Positions 1-12,565 of a stretch of 64,000 nt of DNA are shown piece by piece. The stretch is taken from the NCBI RefSeq assembly GCF_001632365.1, contig NW_024468514.1:637468-701467 (forward strand), in the 5' to 3' direction. The notes below the pieces were generated by a model, which was not told the DNA's origin, ran no database searches, and worked only from the letters and a program-made list of their open reading frames with translations. The translations under genes and the position numbers were made by a program. How positions within the stretch are numbered: position 1 is the first letter of the stretch; every line of letters starts with the position of its first letter. The DNA comes from Laetiporus sulphureus 93-53 (Eukaryota > Basidiomycota > Agaricomycetes > Polyporales > Laetiporaceae).

Positions 1-141
1 TGGATCAGCGCCGATGAGTCATATGCCTACGATAATGAAATGATCCCGCGCACCCCAAAGAAGGTATCGTTCTCTTCCCGTCCGTCGAAATTGCAGTCGG
101 AGCACTACCAAGGGAGGCAGACCGTCAGCCTGCGCACGTAA
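1..141 (+). CDS. 3' end of an unidentified gene (partial)
   Basis: An open frame enters from the left edge of the window in frame 1 and stops at TAA 139-141, giving 46 residues. It reads as plausible coding sequence (ends in ...TVSLRT, rich in Ser, Lys and Arg, with a TPKKVSF stretch). No domain is visible and the upstream part is outside the window, so no function can be given. It could also be a chance open frame; the sequence after the stop shows no coding character. Confidence 0.4.
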   Translation, partial: WISADESYAYDNEMIPRTPKKVSFSSRPSKLQSEHYQGRQTVSLRT

Positions 142-825
142 CTTAGGATGGACTTTTGACACTCACAACCTCCTTGAAGTGGGGGCAGAAAAGGGCGTCG
201 TTGATCTCAATCGAGGCCACGCTTCCTTCCGACATGTCGACGACGGGAATACAGAATACGTTCAAGGTGAAGGAGCAGATACGGACCCGAGGATCAGCGG
301 ATGGTTATGTCGATGCAACGTCGTGTGCAGGAGAAAGATATAGGGAGGTGGGAAATCCGTGGCCCGGCTTATATAGGAGACCAGGGCGAAGGCAGCGGAA
401 TGTATACATGCCTACGGTCAGAAGCCTAGATTGAACTGGAACCGGAGGCATATGACCCTACCGGCTGCTAGGCCTCGGATCCGTACATGGGTGTCACGTG
501 TACTCCGTTCCCCAATTCGACTGAATTGCGAGGTATGTGAGGCTGTGAAAGTTAAACGGACGTCTAGCATACCGTACAGTCCCATTAATGAACATCAATT
601 ACACAAATAGAGGATGCCACAGGAAGTCCTTCAGCGCAGGTTCGTCAACAGTTTCGCGCATAAGCCCGTAACAGTCAATCTGGGTCGCGATTAGAAGATA
701 GGAACGCTCATGCGAGCACATAGTAAACCGCCGTAAACCGCCATCGTTGGGATCTGGGCGACAATGCTTCAACAGCTCTTCAACGACCAGAAGGAATGCA
801 TTGCTCGCAATAACAGTCGTGACGA
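142..825. other. Intergenic, nothing recognised
   Basis: Only short unrelated open frames are present on either strand. It lies between the tail of the first gene and the 3' end of the minus-strand tocopherol-cyclase-like gene, so it should hold two convergent 3' ends. Confidence 0.6.
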
Positions 826-1992
826 TCAGCTTTCGATCCTCTCCGCGGCCTTCCTGAAGTACGCGCCGCCATACTCTAGAGCAGCACACGACGAGCCATC
901 TGGGGCGACCCCAACAGGACCGGCCTCGACGCTCGCCCATTCTTGCCATGGCCAGCGGCGCATGAAGAGCTCGACATGCGCCGCCGCTTTGAAACTTTCG
1001 TAGGCGAATCCTGGCTGGTGGCCCCCGCGAAGAGGAGCAGGAAACGGGATGAATGTGTCTGTGAACGCATTCATCGTGATAGATATCTTCTTATGCAGTG
1101 TCTGTACAGTTAGCTCAAAGGTGCCTGACCGGCTGTCATGCTTGACATTCATGAAAGGAGAGAGGCGTCCAAGGCAGATAGTCGCGGGTGGCCTGAAGTC
1201 CCACTTGTATTTAGGGCTGCGATACCCGATGAGGTACGCTTGTACTCCGGGGAGCGCGGCGCCGCCTGCAAGGGAAAGACTTCGCCCATCCTCGCCAAAT
1301 GCCTGGCCCCAGATCCAGCCGGGGGGAAACGAGTTGCCCCAGTTCTTCTCAATGTGCGTCTTGCCTTTGCCTGCGCGCGTTATACCGTCATGCGTAATGA
1401 CATACTCTGCGTCGCTGGTGGTCGAATAGACATGCCAATTGAGAGGGAGGAGACGGGAGACGAGCATGATGGGCCCCATCGGGCCTTCGAGAGGCTGCGT
1501 CTCGGACCAGGCGGTGCGGTTCGTGAGGTGGAGCGTCAGTGAGAGAGGGGGATCTAGGACGGAAATAGTGTACCGAATCTCCGTTACGGCGACCTTCATA
1601 GAGCCAATGCCAGATGCACTGAGCGTGAAGGGCTGCAGTTGTCCAGCATAAGGCTCCACTGCAGTATCTAAATCGTCTGGATAGAATTCATGATGGAATG
1701 AGCCGACGTCGCTGTCACCGATAGGGTTATAGGAGACGCAGACAAGATTGCCGCGTAGCCTCGCGTGTTTGACCCAGCAGAAGATGATGGCAAGGGTGCT
1801 GCCGTCCTCGAGCTGCGTTCGGGAGTAGTAGCCTTCAAAGCCGGCTGACGAGTGAGGAGCAAAGTGATCCATTTGCACGATTTCTGGATACGATATGCTG
1901 AAGAGCACATATGAGAGGGCTGTTTGCACTATGCGAAAGTACTGAAGTCGATTACTCACCAGCGGCAGGTGACTTTTGTCAGGCACCGGCAC
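826..1992 (-). CDS. Tocopherol-cyclase-like domain protein
   Basis: The open frame is 388 residues, uninterrupted over most of its length. It carries a motif typical of the tocopherol cyclase-like family (Pfam Tocopherol_cycl): HIEKNWGNSFPPGWIWGQAF at about residues 217-236, followed by a short Ser/Gly-rich loop. Plant and bacterial members close the chromanol ring of vitamin E; fungi are not known to make tocopherols, so the fungal substrate is unknown and the name gives fold only. The start is uncertain. An in-frame ATG at 1872 (MDHFAPHSSAGFEGYYSR) is a better core start, and a GTGAGT donor near 1957 with a CTCTTCAG acceptor near 1896 suggests an intron and a different first exon upstream; joining these two signals to the 1992 ATG breaks the frame. 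Function in the cell is not predicted. Confidence 0.6.
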   Translation of the reverse strand: MPVPDKSHLPLVSNRLQYFRIVQTALSYVLFSISYPEIVQMDHFAPHSSAGFEGYYSRTQLEDGSTLAIIFCWVKHARLRGNLVCVSYNPIGDSDVGSFHHEFYPDDLDTAVEPYAGQLQPFTLSASGIGSMKVAVTEIRYTISVLDPPLSLTLHLTNRTAWSETQPLEGPMGPIMLVSRLLPLNWHVYSTTSDAEYVITHDGITRAGKGKTHIEKNWGNSFPPGWIWGQAFGEDGRSLSLAGGAALPGVQAYLIGYRSPKYKWDFRPPATICLGRLSPFMNVKHDSRSGTFELTVQTLHKKISITMNAFTDTFIPFPAPLRGGHQPGFAYESFKAAAHVELFMRRWPWQEWASVEAGPVGVAPDGSSCAALEYGGAYFRKAAERIES

Positions 1993-2433
1993 TCTGTAGA
2001 AGATGGTGCATGAGGGGGAGTATGATTGTTGTAGTGGTTTGCTCCACTCGGTACCCGTCCGTAATTATTGGTGTGCGTTATCCAGCAGCTTTTCAACGTG
2101 TTGGGGGAACTTGAATGCAAGAGCCATGCATTGCAAGTCTATTGCACAGCAGAGTGCTCGTTTCGTGCAGTAGCACAACAGACATTCAAGCTTCAGGCCT
2201 TCAAGCTTCAAGCTTCAGGCCTCACGGCTTCATATATCATGCCTCAAGAAGTTCCGGCGCAGCGGCATGTTGATAGAGGGGGTGGCGGATTGAGCAGCTG
2301 GCCACAGAATTGTCACGGTAGGTCACCTTCACGTGATTCCATGTGATCTGTGATTCGCCGTCACGGACATCACAATTCTCCCGAGCTATAACTTCTACCT
2401 CTCTCTTTCACAGGTCCCTTCATTCCTACCATC
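1993..2433. other. Divergent promoter region with short repeat
   Basis: This 440 bp separates the minus-strand cyclase-like gene from plus-strand eIF3g and must hold both promoters. At about 2184-2223 there is a small tandem/palindromic repeat made of TTCAAGCTTCAGGCC-like units. A CT-rich leader lies directly before the eIF3g ATG. Confidence 0.5.
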
Positions 2434-3682
2434 ATGGCAAGCGGAGCGTGAGTGCTCTTGCTTATATTGAAGGGTCGCATTATCATGATGCTGTATACAG
2501 ACAAACAAAAACTTCGTGGGCGGACGACGTCGATGAGCTTGGTCAGTCCACATAACTGTGAAGGACGCATATGGCTGATATTCCATGATCGCAATGCAGA
2601 ACAGCCCACCAAGGTCGAGGACACGGTCGACGAGAATGGCATCCGTACGACTGTGGAGTATACTGTCAACGATGAGGGCAAGAAAGTGAAGGTGCGCAGC
2701 GGAACTTTCTGCAACGAGGATTCGACTCTGACGTTCTATAATCTTGTTTAGATCACACGCAAAATCAAGCGTGTTCTGCAGAAGGAGCTCGTCGACCATA
2801 CTGTTGCTGAGCGCAAGACGTGGCAGAAGTTCGGACAGGAGAAGGGAAGCAAACCAGGACCCGATCGTGCGACGACCACAGTTGGTGAGAACCTCGTGCT
2901 GAAGCTCAGCCCGGGCAACAAGGTGCGTCATTGCTAATACAATCTCTTGGTGACATACATCTTCATTGATACATCTATCTGCTATGCAGTCATCGGAGCC
3001 CGAGCCGTCCGCTGAGCAGACTCTCAAAAGCAACCTCGTACGCGCCGGTGCTGGCAAGGTCGTCTGTCGACTATGTAAGGGTGATCACTTCACCGCAAAA
3101 TGTCCCTACAAGGATTCACTCCCTGGCCTGGATGGCGGAGGTATGCTTATAGTTCTCGCTTCCTTTTGCCAATTTCGTGTCCATGATTGAACACTTATGA
3201 ATCGGCTGTTAGAGACCCCTCCAGTCGGGTTGGACGACACTGGCACTGCAGCGGAACCCGCTGCAGCAGTACCGTCCGGCGGTACGGGCAAGTATATCCC
3301 ACCATGGATGCGCGGCGGCGCTCGGGGTCCCGGCGAGTCGATGTCGCGGCCGGGCGGCTCGCGCGACGACTTGCCCACCCTGCGCGTTACCAATATTTCG
3401 GAAGACACGCAAGAAAATGACCTACGCGACCTGTTTGGCTCGTTCGGGCGTGTTGCGCGGGTATACGTCGGACGGGATCGCGAGACCGGCGCGGGCAAGG
3501 GCTTTGCATTTGTCAGCTTTGAGGAGCGCACGAACGCGCAGCGGGCGATGGAAAAAATGCATGGGCGTGGTTATGATAATTTGATTCTGAACATTCAGTG
3601 GTCACGTAAGTGTCGTTGTGTCCTTGCTACGCTGATCAGCGGTTGCTGACGGGTTGCTTTAGAACCGAGGGAGCAGAGATGA
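2434..3682 (+). CDS. TIF35: Translation initiation factor eIF3 subunit G
   Basis: Seven exons: 2434-2447, 2501-2541, 2600-2691, 2752-2922, 2990-3140, 3213-3605 and 3663-3682, all GT-AG, giving 293 residues. The protein starts MASGAQTKTSWADDVDEL, the usual eIF3g N-terminus. A CCHC-type zinc knuckle (CRLCKGDHFTAKCP) lies at about residues 127-140. A C-terminal RRM follows, with RNP2 LRVTNI and RNP1 KGFAFVSF. The protein ends with WSQPREQR. Length and domain order match fungal eIF3g. The subunit sits in the cytosolic eIF3 complex on the 40S ribosome and helps scanning and reinitiation; the RRM binds RNA and the N-terminal part binds eIF3i. The splice joins were chosen so that each preserves the conserved protein, and the sum is in frame. 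Confidence 0.96.
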
Positions 3683-5529
3683 GCTCCTGGATTTCCTGTG
3701 CCATGCCAGCCGCGCATCCGTCATGTTCTGCTGCTTGTAACGTTGCTGTATTATAGATGCTCGTTGTTTTCATCGGATTCATTCTGTGATCTTGTGTATT
3801 ACTAATCTGGACCAACAACCTGCGAGGCGGCCTCGTGCATTGCTCACCCGTCTGCATTACTGACAACATAACGATCATGTACGAGAAGGTAACAGGCGAT
3901 GTTTCAATCCTCGTCAAGGTGCAAACTGCGTCGTATCCTTCATTGTAAGTCCCCTCATTCGATCTATGGCTTCTCCCATAATTTGACCAGTCACCTTGGA
4001 CTGACAATGTCATCCTGTTTACCGCAACGGTTATTGCGAACGCCATTGTAGCCGCTGCGTGGAATAGCTGTTGCTTCACGAGCGATGTCGCTATCAATAT
4101 GTCCAGGTATACCTCCATGGGCGAGCTTTTTTTTTTTTTGGCATTTATTTCTATCCCGCGCTATGTGCGGCGTTTAAAAGGGAGGGTGTACAGGCTCGGG
4201 CGTACGCTACAGTGCGGCGCATCTCAGGGTAGGTATGAAGAAGGGACAAAAGGAAAGGCGGCGGGGCCGCGGGTGTAGCGGTCAGCCCGGGTCAAAAGGC
4301 GCGAGGCTCGCAGAGGTAAAAGCGGGAGTGGTCGCGATGAAAAATGCGAGACGATCCAAGCCCTCGGGGTGTTTCCATAGGCGGCGGAGGTGGGTGCGTG
4401 TGGGAGTGTGGCGAGCTTTACGACTGTGACGCCACCTCTATACTTGCAGAGCACAGCGATCCTCCATGATGTACGATGTTCTGGAATCGACGTGAGCGCG
4501 CTACAACGCCGGATGTCGATGCAAACGATGGCTATGATCGCGCCGGCTAGACGGTCACGATTGGCAGAAAGGTGCAATTCTGCGCAGCAAAAGTTGCAAA
4601 CCGATGAATGGATGTTGGTCATCAACCATGCCTTCATTAACAATCTCCACCTTGCGAACAATACATTTCCTTCGGTGACAACATACCTCATCCTCGCATA
4701 CTCCGGCGCAGGAACTCGGTAATTAAACGCAAGCACATCAAATCCGCTTTCTTTGAAACATAAAATGGTCTTGTTACACTCTGTGAAGCTGTATCTAGAT
4801 CGTAGTAGCTACGTGAGTAATGTTAGGTTTCTTAGTTGCCTCTGGGCGACAAACTTACACTGAGGTAGATCTTTCTCGCCTCTGGAATCCTATAGAGTGC
4901 CAGAATCTGCTCGATATTAGGTTTGAAACGTTGTGAGAAAGGATGGTGCATCTTGAACCTATTGTTACTGGCAAAGACGTCTACATGCAGCTAGTGTATT
5001 TTCGTACGGTCAACTTGCACGTCACTAGTATAATCTAGTAATCGATGACGGGCGCGTTCAGTAACGATTCTTGAGTTAGAAAGCTTTGGGGGAAAGCACC
5101 TCATTGAACGAGACTGTAAGTATTGCGACGGGCGTCTAACCAATCAGTACTATGGGCGCTTACTATTGTCCGCCTTCCTAGGATTCCCCGCGCTGCAGAG
5201 CCTCGCGTTCATCGCGTTCTTCACGTTCTTCCATCCCATTCCTTGGCTGTGTTGTTCTGAAGAGAGAGTCAAAACTTGAAGGGCTTTTGAGGGCAGTGGA
5301 AGCTCTTCCGTGAACTGGACAAGCCGAAGCATTCGATCTACAAGGTAAGGCTTACGTTGTCACTGAGAAAGCGATCCGTCAGACTGGCCGCGCACTCGAA
5401 CGACAAACGCATCGTGGTGCTCTTTGATTGGAGTGCGATTTCCTTGTTGCACTGTGACGAAGCACGACGCCTGGAAGGCTATCAAGTTCGTCACGATTGA
5501 ACGCTGACATCCTTTGTCCAGCATCCCCC
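3683..5529. other. Intergenic, 1.8 kb, no supported gene
   Basis: A long T tract lies near 4128-4140. A 170-codon minus-strand open frame at 4224-4736 has Cys/Arg-rich, non-conserved-looking content and no domain, so I do not call it a gene. The last few hundred bases form the promoter of the CSN3 gene. Confidence 0.5.
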
Positions 5530-7363
5530 ATGGCCTCGGCAGCAGGATCATCTACAGCAGTGCAAGCCGGCCGCTCAGGCCCTTCGCACACGAACCAAGG
5601 GCTTTCAACTACCGATGAAATCGTTACGCAGATCAGGACCACCGACAACGTTGCGGATCTCAACCTGCGGTTGAAGAACGTAGCCTCAGCGAAGGACGTC
5701 CGCCAGACATTCCTCTCGGGTTTGCTCTCAAGCGGGCAGGATCCCCTCGAGACTCTTGAGTTGCCGCGGCACACGCTTGGATATCTTTACATACTGTGCG
5801 TTTTCCCGTTGAACGCGGGTGTCGTGCGAGTTGAGAGACCCTTGTGGCGTATGTCAGATCTGCACGATTGCAAGCGACTACAGTGCCAAAGCCCGCTTTG
5901 ACCGTGATCCAGGAGTTCTGTAGTTTATTCGACCCTCCGCAAGCAAGACTCGCTCCAGATCAAGGTGCGCTCTTGCTATCAATGTGCAGAATATTGCGCG
6001 TGGCTCACTCATGCCCTACTTTTAGTCACCGCTCTAGCCAACGGCATCGTACAAGTGTCACAAGAGGCAGATAATGTGAGTACCCATCATCGTTTGGAAC
6101 GCGGCCTGGTGAACTGAGAATTTTTATGCAAGCTCAAAGTCGCGCTCAGCCCTCTGTATAAACTCGTTACCCGATATCCACCATCGCTATCGCATCTCAC
6201 GACGTTGCATCGCATGTTCGTCATGGTCAGTCGACTTTTCGAAATTATATCGATGATCTTAGTCAACGGCCATCCCCTCAGACATGCGTCGGCACACAAC
6301 ACTTCAGCGCCGCTCTGCCCGTGCTATCGGTGCCGATCACCAACATCGATTTGACCATCTCCGACTTGACCTACAACGACAACCTCATTTATCACTACGC
6401 CGGTGGAGTGGCGTTCGGTGCGCTCAAGCGCTGGCGAGAAGCGGAGGAGTTCTTCGAGATCTGCGCCAGCTCGCCCGCCCAGGTGCCGGCGGCGATTCAA
6501 CTAGAGGCGTCTAAGAAGTTGGTGCTCGTGCAGTTGATCTTGTACGGACAGGTGGGTTATGATGGGGCTTAAGTGGTTCCGTTACTGATATTGCGTAGAC
6601 CGTACCGCCTCCGCGATACACCAACCCAAATCTCACGCGTCTGCTCAAAAACTCACCGTACGGGAAGTATATCAAAGCGTATCCTCTGCCACGATCGGCT
6701 CTCTATGCTGCTATCGAGAAGGACAACGAGTTGTTCACCAACGTAAGCGTCTATGCTATTGATTGATGAATTTTCATAATTTCCTCTACGACGGTATTGC
6801 TGATTCATTAAACATTAGGAGAAGAACCTGGGACTTATTCACCAGACCATCGATCGTGCCCCGCGCTGGTTGATCAAGAAATTGATCTCTACTTACCTCA
6901 CACTCGGGCTCGCGGACATTGCAAAGGAGGTATCCATCGATAGTGAAGACGAAATCCGCGACATCATCGTCAATATGGTGCGTCATCCCTCACTCGCGTG
7001 CATTGCAGATACCGAATGTATACCATGGTAGATCGAGAGCGGCGAGATCAGCGCGAGCATCTCGGCGGACGGCACAGTGACCTTTTTGGACCCTATCCTG
7101 CAGATCTCGAAGGCAGAAGTGGACAAGGTGCTCAAGCAGGCGCAGGAGCAGAGCAAGCTGCTGCTGGGACTCGAACGCGCTATGAACTCAAACAAGGACT
7201 ATCTCACGAAGGTATGTTCCGCCCGGCTACTCTATTCTCTTAGGCTATACTTGACTCTTCGTGCGTACAGGCCGTGAAACACAAGGATGAAGCATGGGGG
7301 CCGGATGATGATATGTACAACGCTGGCGGCGGCGGTGGCTGGGTAGAGGAAAGCGTAATGTAA
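5530..7363 (+). CDS. CSN3: COP9 signalosome subunit 3
   Basis: Nine exons: 5530-5795, 5858-5964, 6026-6075, 6133-6225, 6282-6551, 6599-6742, 6819-6977, 7032-7211 and 7271-7363; 453 residues in frame. The text matches CSN3 along its length: an FDPPQARLAP segment, then a helical-repeat region with RYPPSLSHLTTLH, and a C-terminal PCI domain around WLIKKLISTYLTLGLADIAK. The tail is acidic and Gly-rich. CSN3 is a scaffold subunit of the COP9 signalosome, which removes Nedd8 from cullins in the nucleus and cytosol and so controls cullin-RING ubiquitin ligases. I chose the second of two ATGs in the first open frame (MASAAGSS); an ATG at 5497 would add 11 residues. The exon 2 acceptor at 5857 was picked over a closer CAG at 5883 because only the former keeps the frame. 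Confidence 0.93.
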
Positions 7364-7729
7364 GCTCGATTGTGTGGCCCGTCTTGTCGTGTTGCAAATG
7401 TTGTTACTATCGTGATATCGCCCTCTTGCTGGCAGCCGGCGGAAACACCAGTGCCATAGAGCCATGCAGTCGGTAAGTCGTGGGCGAATTGAGACCATGC
7501 AGGTAACGGACTTAGAGAGCATTCTGTCGACCTTTGGCCGTTTGCGCTGCGTGTTTCCTCTCAACGCTGAGAACACGGGCGACAGCACCGATAGGCGAGC
7601 AGCGTGAGCAGAACGTGCGCACCGGGCGCACGATTCGTCATAATTCGCACGACTCGCAGCTTTAAGGCAGCCCGCACCCTGCATTGCCGCCCATCCCCGT
7701 AATCCCATCGCCCTCGATCTGTGCCCACA
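7364..7729. promoter_or_regulatory. Upstream region of PGI1
   Basis: 366 bp between the CSN3 stop and the PGI1 start. It holds the CSN3 3' end and the PGI1 promoter. I see no clear TATA box; the last 40 bases before the ATG are C-rich, as in other leaders of this window. Confidence 0.4.
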
Positions 7730-9726
<1,997 letters not shown>

Positions 9727-9964
9727 CTGTTCGGCGGACGTCTCTGACGTGAAGGAGGGCGACTATAAATAGGAAGTTGAATCAAGATGTCGTAGGATTG
9801 TACCAATATCAATGCAGCATTCAGATGACATGCATGAGGAGGGACTGTCAGTGCTGCGAACTCTGGTGTGACCAGAAGTAAATCGTTTCAAACGCGCGGG
9901 TATGTTTACAAAGTTGAGAGGGCTATGAGGGTGTTGTTTGTCCGTTCTCTTGGGATGAACAGCC

Positions 9965-10560
9965 TCTGCAATTAAGCCATTTTTTCGTGCTTTCTTCTTT
10001 GCCTTCTTGTCCTCCTGATTTTTGCGGCTCCTTGAAATATTTCTCACGCCGTCTACGATATCTCTGAATCCCACCTCGCATCTTTTCAGATTTCGCAACT
10101 GTAGAAGCGGCCAGCCGTTGCCACTCAGGAAGTCCAATGTTCGTTGACGATTTCGGATTTCCCTTCCTGAGCACCTTCGTATGCTCATCGATGACCCACA
10201 GGAACAAGTGAAGAGCTGCAAGTAATTGCATTGGTCAATGTGTAGCGACAGCGCAGGGTGCACGGAGACATGGCGCTATAGTACGTGACGAACGTGCCGT
10301 TATCAACTAGATGTCTCGCTGTATACACCAAGACACAACTGCACTCGGCTGTTGAATCCCATGTAAAGCACTTGAAGGAAGGGGGGACGGCTCGTCGATG
10401 TTGAGTGAAATCATCCAGCTTTTGCTGGCAGTGACCAGCGGCTCTGTTTGAAGAACTAGAGCCCGTACTTGCTATCCCCTCCCATCGTAGGGCAGATTGG
10501 CGAATGAGCGGTCAGGAATGATGAAGGTGACCCTCAGGAGGAAGGTCTGCCTCATTTATA
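9965..10560 (-). pseudogene. Segmental duplication block B (copy 1)
   Basis: Read on the minus strand, this stretch aligns by eye, with many substitutions and small indels, to 22760-23345 on the plus strand. Shared landmarks include the runs TTCTTCAAACAGAGCC, CATGGGATTCAACAGCCGAG (CATGGGATCC... in the other copy), AACGGCTGGCCGCTTCTA (GACGGCTGG... there) and GGTGGGATTCAGAGATA. Protein fragments such as GWPLL and VGFRD..DGVR survive in the frame 9763-10263, but frame changes and stops break any full product. The family is not one I can name. The remaining bases 9727-9964 hold the PGI1 3' end, and 10561-10621 the 3' end of the AIM9-like gene. Confidence 0.7.
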
Positions 10561-10621
10561 AGAGTGGCATAAATGATATCGTCAATCTAGATGAAGAATG
10601 GTCATGAAGGTTCAGATGCCA

Positions 10622-12493
10622 TCATATAAGCAACGAGTGTCCGCCCTCCTGGAATGGATACTGTCCACCGCATTCCTCAGGATCCCAGTGTGCCTTCATC
10701 TCTTCACTCTTAGCCCGTACTTCATCATATTGCTCCGTATCAACCCTCCCGTCAATCTGTACATTTAAAAGAGTCTTCAACCGTTCAACGTTGTTCTCGT
10801 AATCGCGTGCCCGCACTGCGAGGCTCACAAGCCGCTCGGCATCCTCATTCGTATAATTGAGAGGGCACGACGTGCCAGCTGGTGCGATTTCATCCCAGAC
10901 AACCTGCATATGGAGCAGAATAATTTGCATGCTCACGATGCCGCCGTACCACGTGCGCGTAGCGCGGTAGACAGGGTCCACTATAGTCGAACGGTGTGGA
11001 ATTGTCGTGACTGCTGACCAAGGAGGTGTTTCTGTGATCAGGATCTGCTGGTAGCACATTGTGAATGCCTCATTGTGCTCCATCCTGGCGAGCTCTTGTT
11101 CCTCCAGCGGAAGGTCTTCAAAGCCTTCAGGAAGTTGGGGTCTGTCGTAAGGATTTGACGAGAGCTTTATGCGATCCCCTCCATATACAAAAGCCTTTGG
11201 AAATATCGCCTGTGCATAAAAAGGCCCAATGTCTGTCCATTGCCAGTCAATGATGCCCGAAATGGTGGGCTGTGGCGGCTCAACGAAGATGTTGCCTCGA
11301 TGCAAGTCGGTGTGCCATAGTGCTGGATAACGCAGCTCCGGATCCGGCATAATGTGAGGCAGACAAGCGAGGAATTGGTCCAAGACAGCGATGTGGGCGG
11401 CCGGCGAATTATCCTCGGGGTCCAGATAGAATGGATCCGACGGGTCGCGGGGCTTGGCAAATCTAGCAAGCCACTGTTTCTCGCACTTGACGAACCCTGC
11501 GATGTACGAATATGCATCTTTCCCTGTTAAATGGGTTGATCAGCAATGTTGAAGACGGGAATGAGCGCGCCACAGCACGAACACGGTCCCCGGTCAACAT
11601 CCACCCGCTGTCGCTCGCCTCGCCACAGGTCCCAGGAAACGCAAGGCCCGATGGCATATTTTGATGGGACATCAGGATGAGCGGTCGGTTCGGCGAAGAT
11701 GTCGGTGGTATGTGGGTAACCCACCACGTCTTCCTTGAAGAAAAGACTCCCGTAGTGGGAGAAGCGGAAGGTCATAAACTTCTTCTGAATTTCCATAAGT
11801 TGTTCAACAACGGTCTTGTTCTCAGCCCCTCGCATCTCGGGCCAGAGCTTCTCCAGCTCGACGCCATGCACTTTCTCCATGATGATAAATTCGGCGCCAA
11901 CGGGCGTTGCATCGGCGCGAGAGCTCCAACTGAGAATTTTTGGCACCGGGATCTTCATGATTTCTCTCGCAAACTCCATAGTTGCAACTTCTGATGCGGT
12001 AATCAAGTGTGGCGGTCCGGCTAAAGGGCATGGTAGGCGAGCTATAGCTTCTTGTCCGTTCTCGAAGGTGAGAAGGAAGATTTTGTTAGTGGAGCCTAGT
12101 ATATAGTTACTATCAATTATACAATGGGAACGCGATCGTAAATCGTCACCCTCTGCCACTTTATCGATTCGTGTGCAGTTCGCACCGACGGCGCCTGAGG
12201 CAACTTGTCCTAGTGCATGAGGATCGAACTTCACATAACGACGCGAAAGTTCTGTAGAACAAACTTAAGAGTGCGGCTCTGGTATTATCGATCGGAATCA
12301 ACTCACGTATTTGCTCGTTGTACAGCCAGCGATTTGACGTGTGGCGGCGAAGTGCCTCTTGGTCCGTAGTGACTTGGCCTGCGACAGCTAAGACTGCAGT
12401 GCCAGGTGGCGAACACACATTAGATGTGATCGAAAAATGTCGCGAAGCTGACTTGAGCAGTGGTAAATGCCTGAGAAGGCGGGTAAGAGACAT
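10622..12493 (-). CDS. AIM9-like mitochondrial phosphotransferase
   Basis: Three exons on the minus strand: 12307-12493, 11583-12251 and 10622-11523; 585 residues. This is an aminoglycoside-phosphotransferase/choline-kinase-like fold of the fungal AIM9 group ('altered inheritance of mitochondria'). The N-terminus MSLTRLLRHLPLLKSASRHF is basic, Ser-rich and without acidic residues, as in a mitochondrial presequence. The N-lobe shows the SNYILGSTNKIFLLTFENGQ strand pair and an EFIIMEKVHG hinge. The catalytic loop HTDLHRGNIFV is at about residue 356 and the metal-binding IIDWQW about 30 residues later, so the kinase motifs are intact. Substrate is unknown. Intron 2 uses a GTTCGT donor, chosen because it yields RGPWKDAYSYIAG, the usual family sequence. 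The gene lies exactly between the two halves of a degenerate duplicated segment. Confidence 0.88.
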
Positions 12494-12565
12494 GAAGATG
12501 CCTGAATAGGGAGGAGCAATTAAGTATGAAGTTAAATTCCGCCGTGGGCGTTCATCTCAGGCTCA

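Noticed and set aside
4224..4736. 170-codon minus-strand open frame
   Set aside because: No domain, no splice signals, composition unlike neighbouring genes.
9763..10263. 166-codon minus-strand open frame as a stand-alone gene
   Set aside because: It is the C-terminal remnant of the duplicated segment; the partner copy and frame changes show decay.
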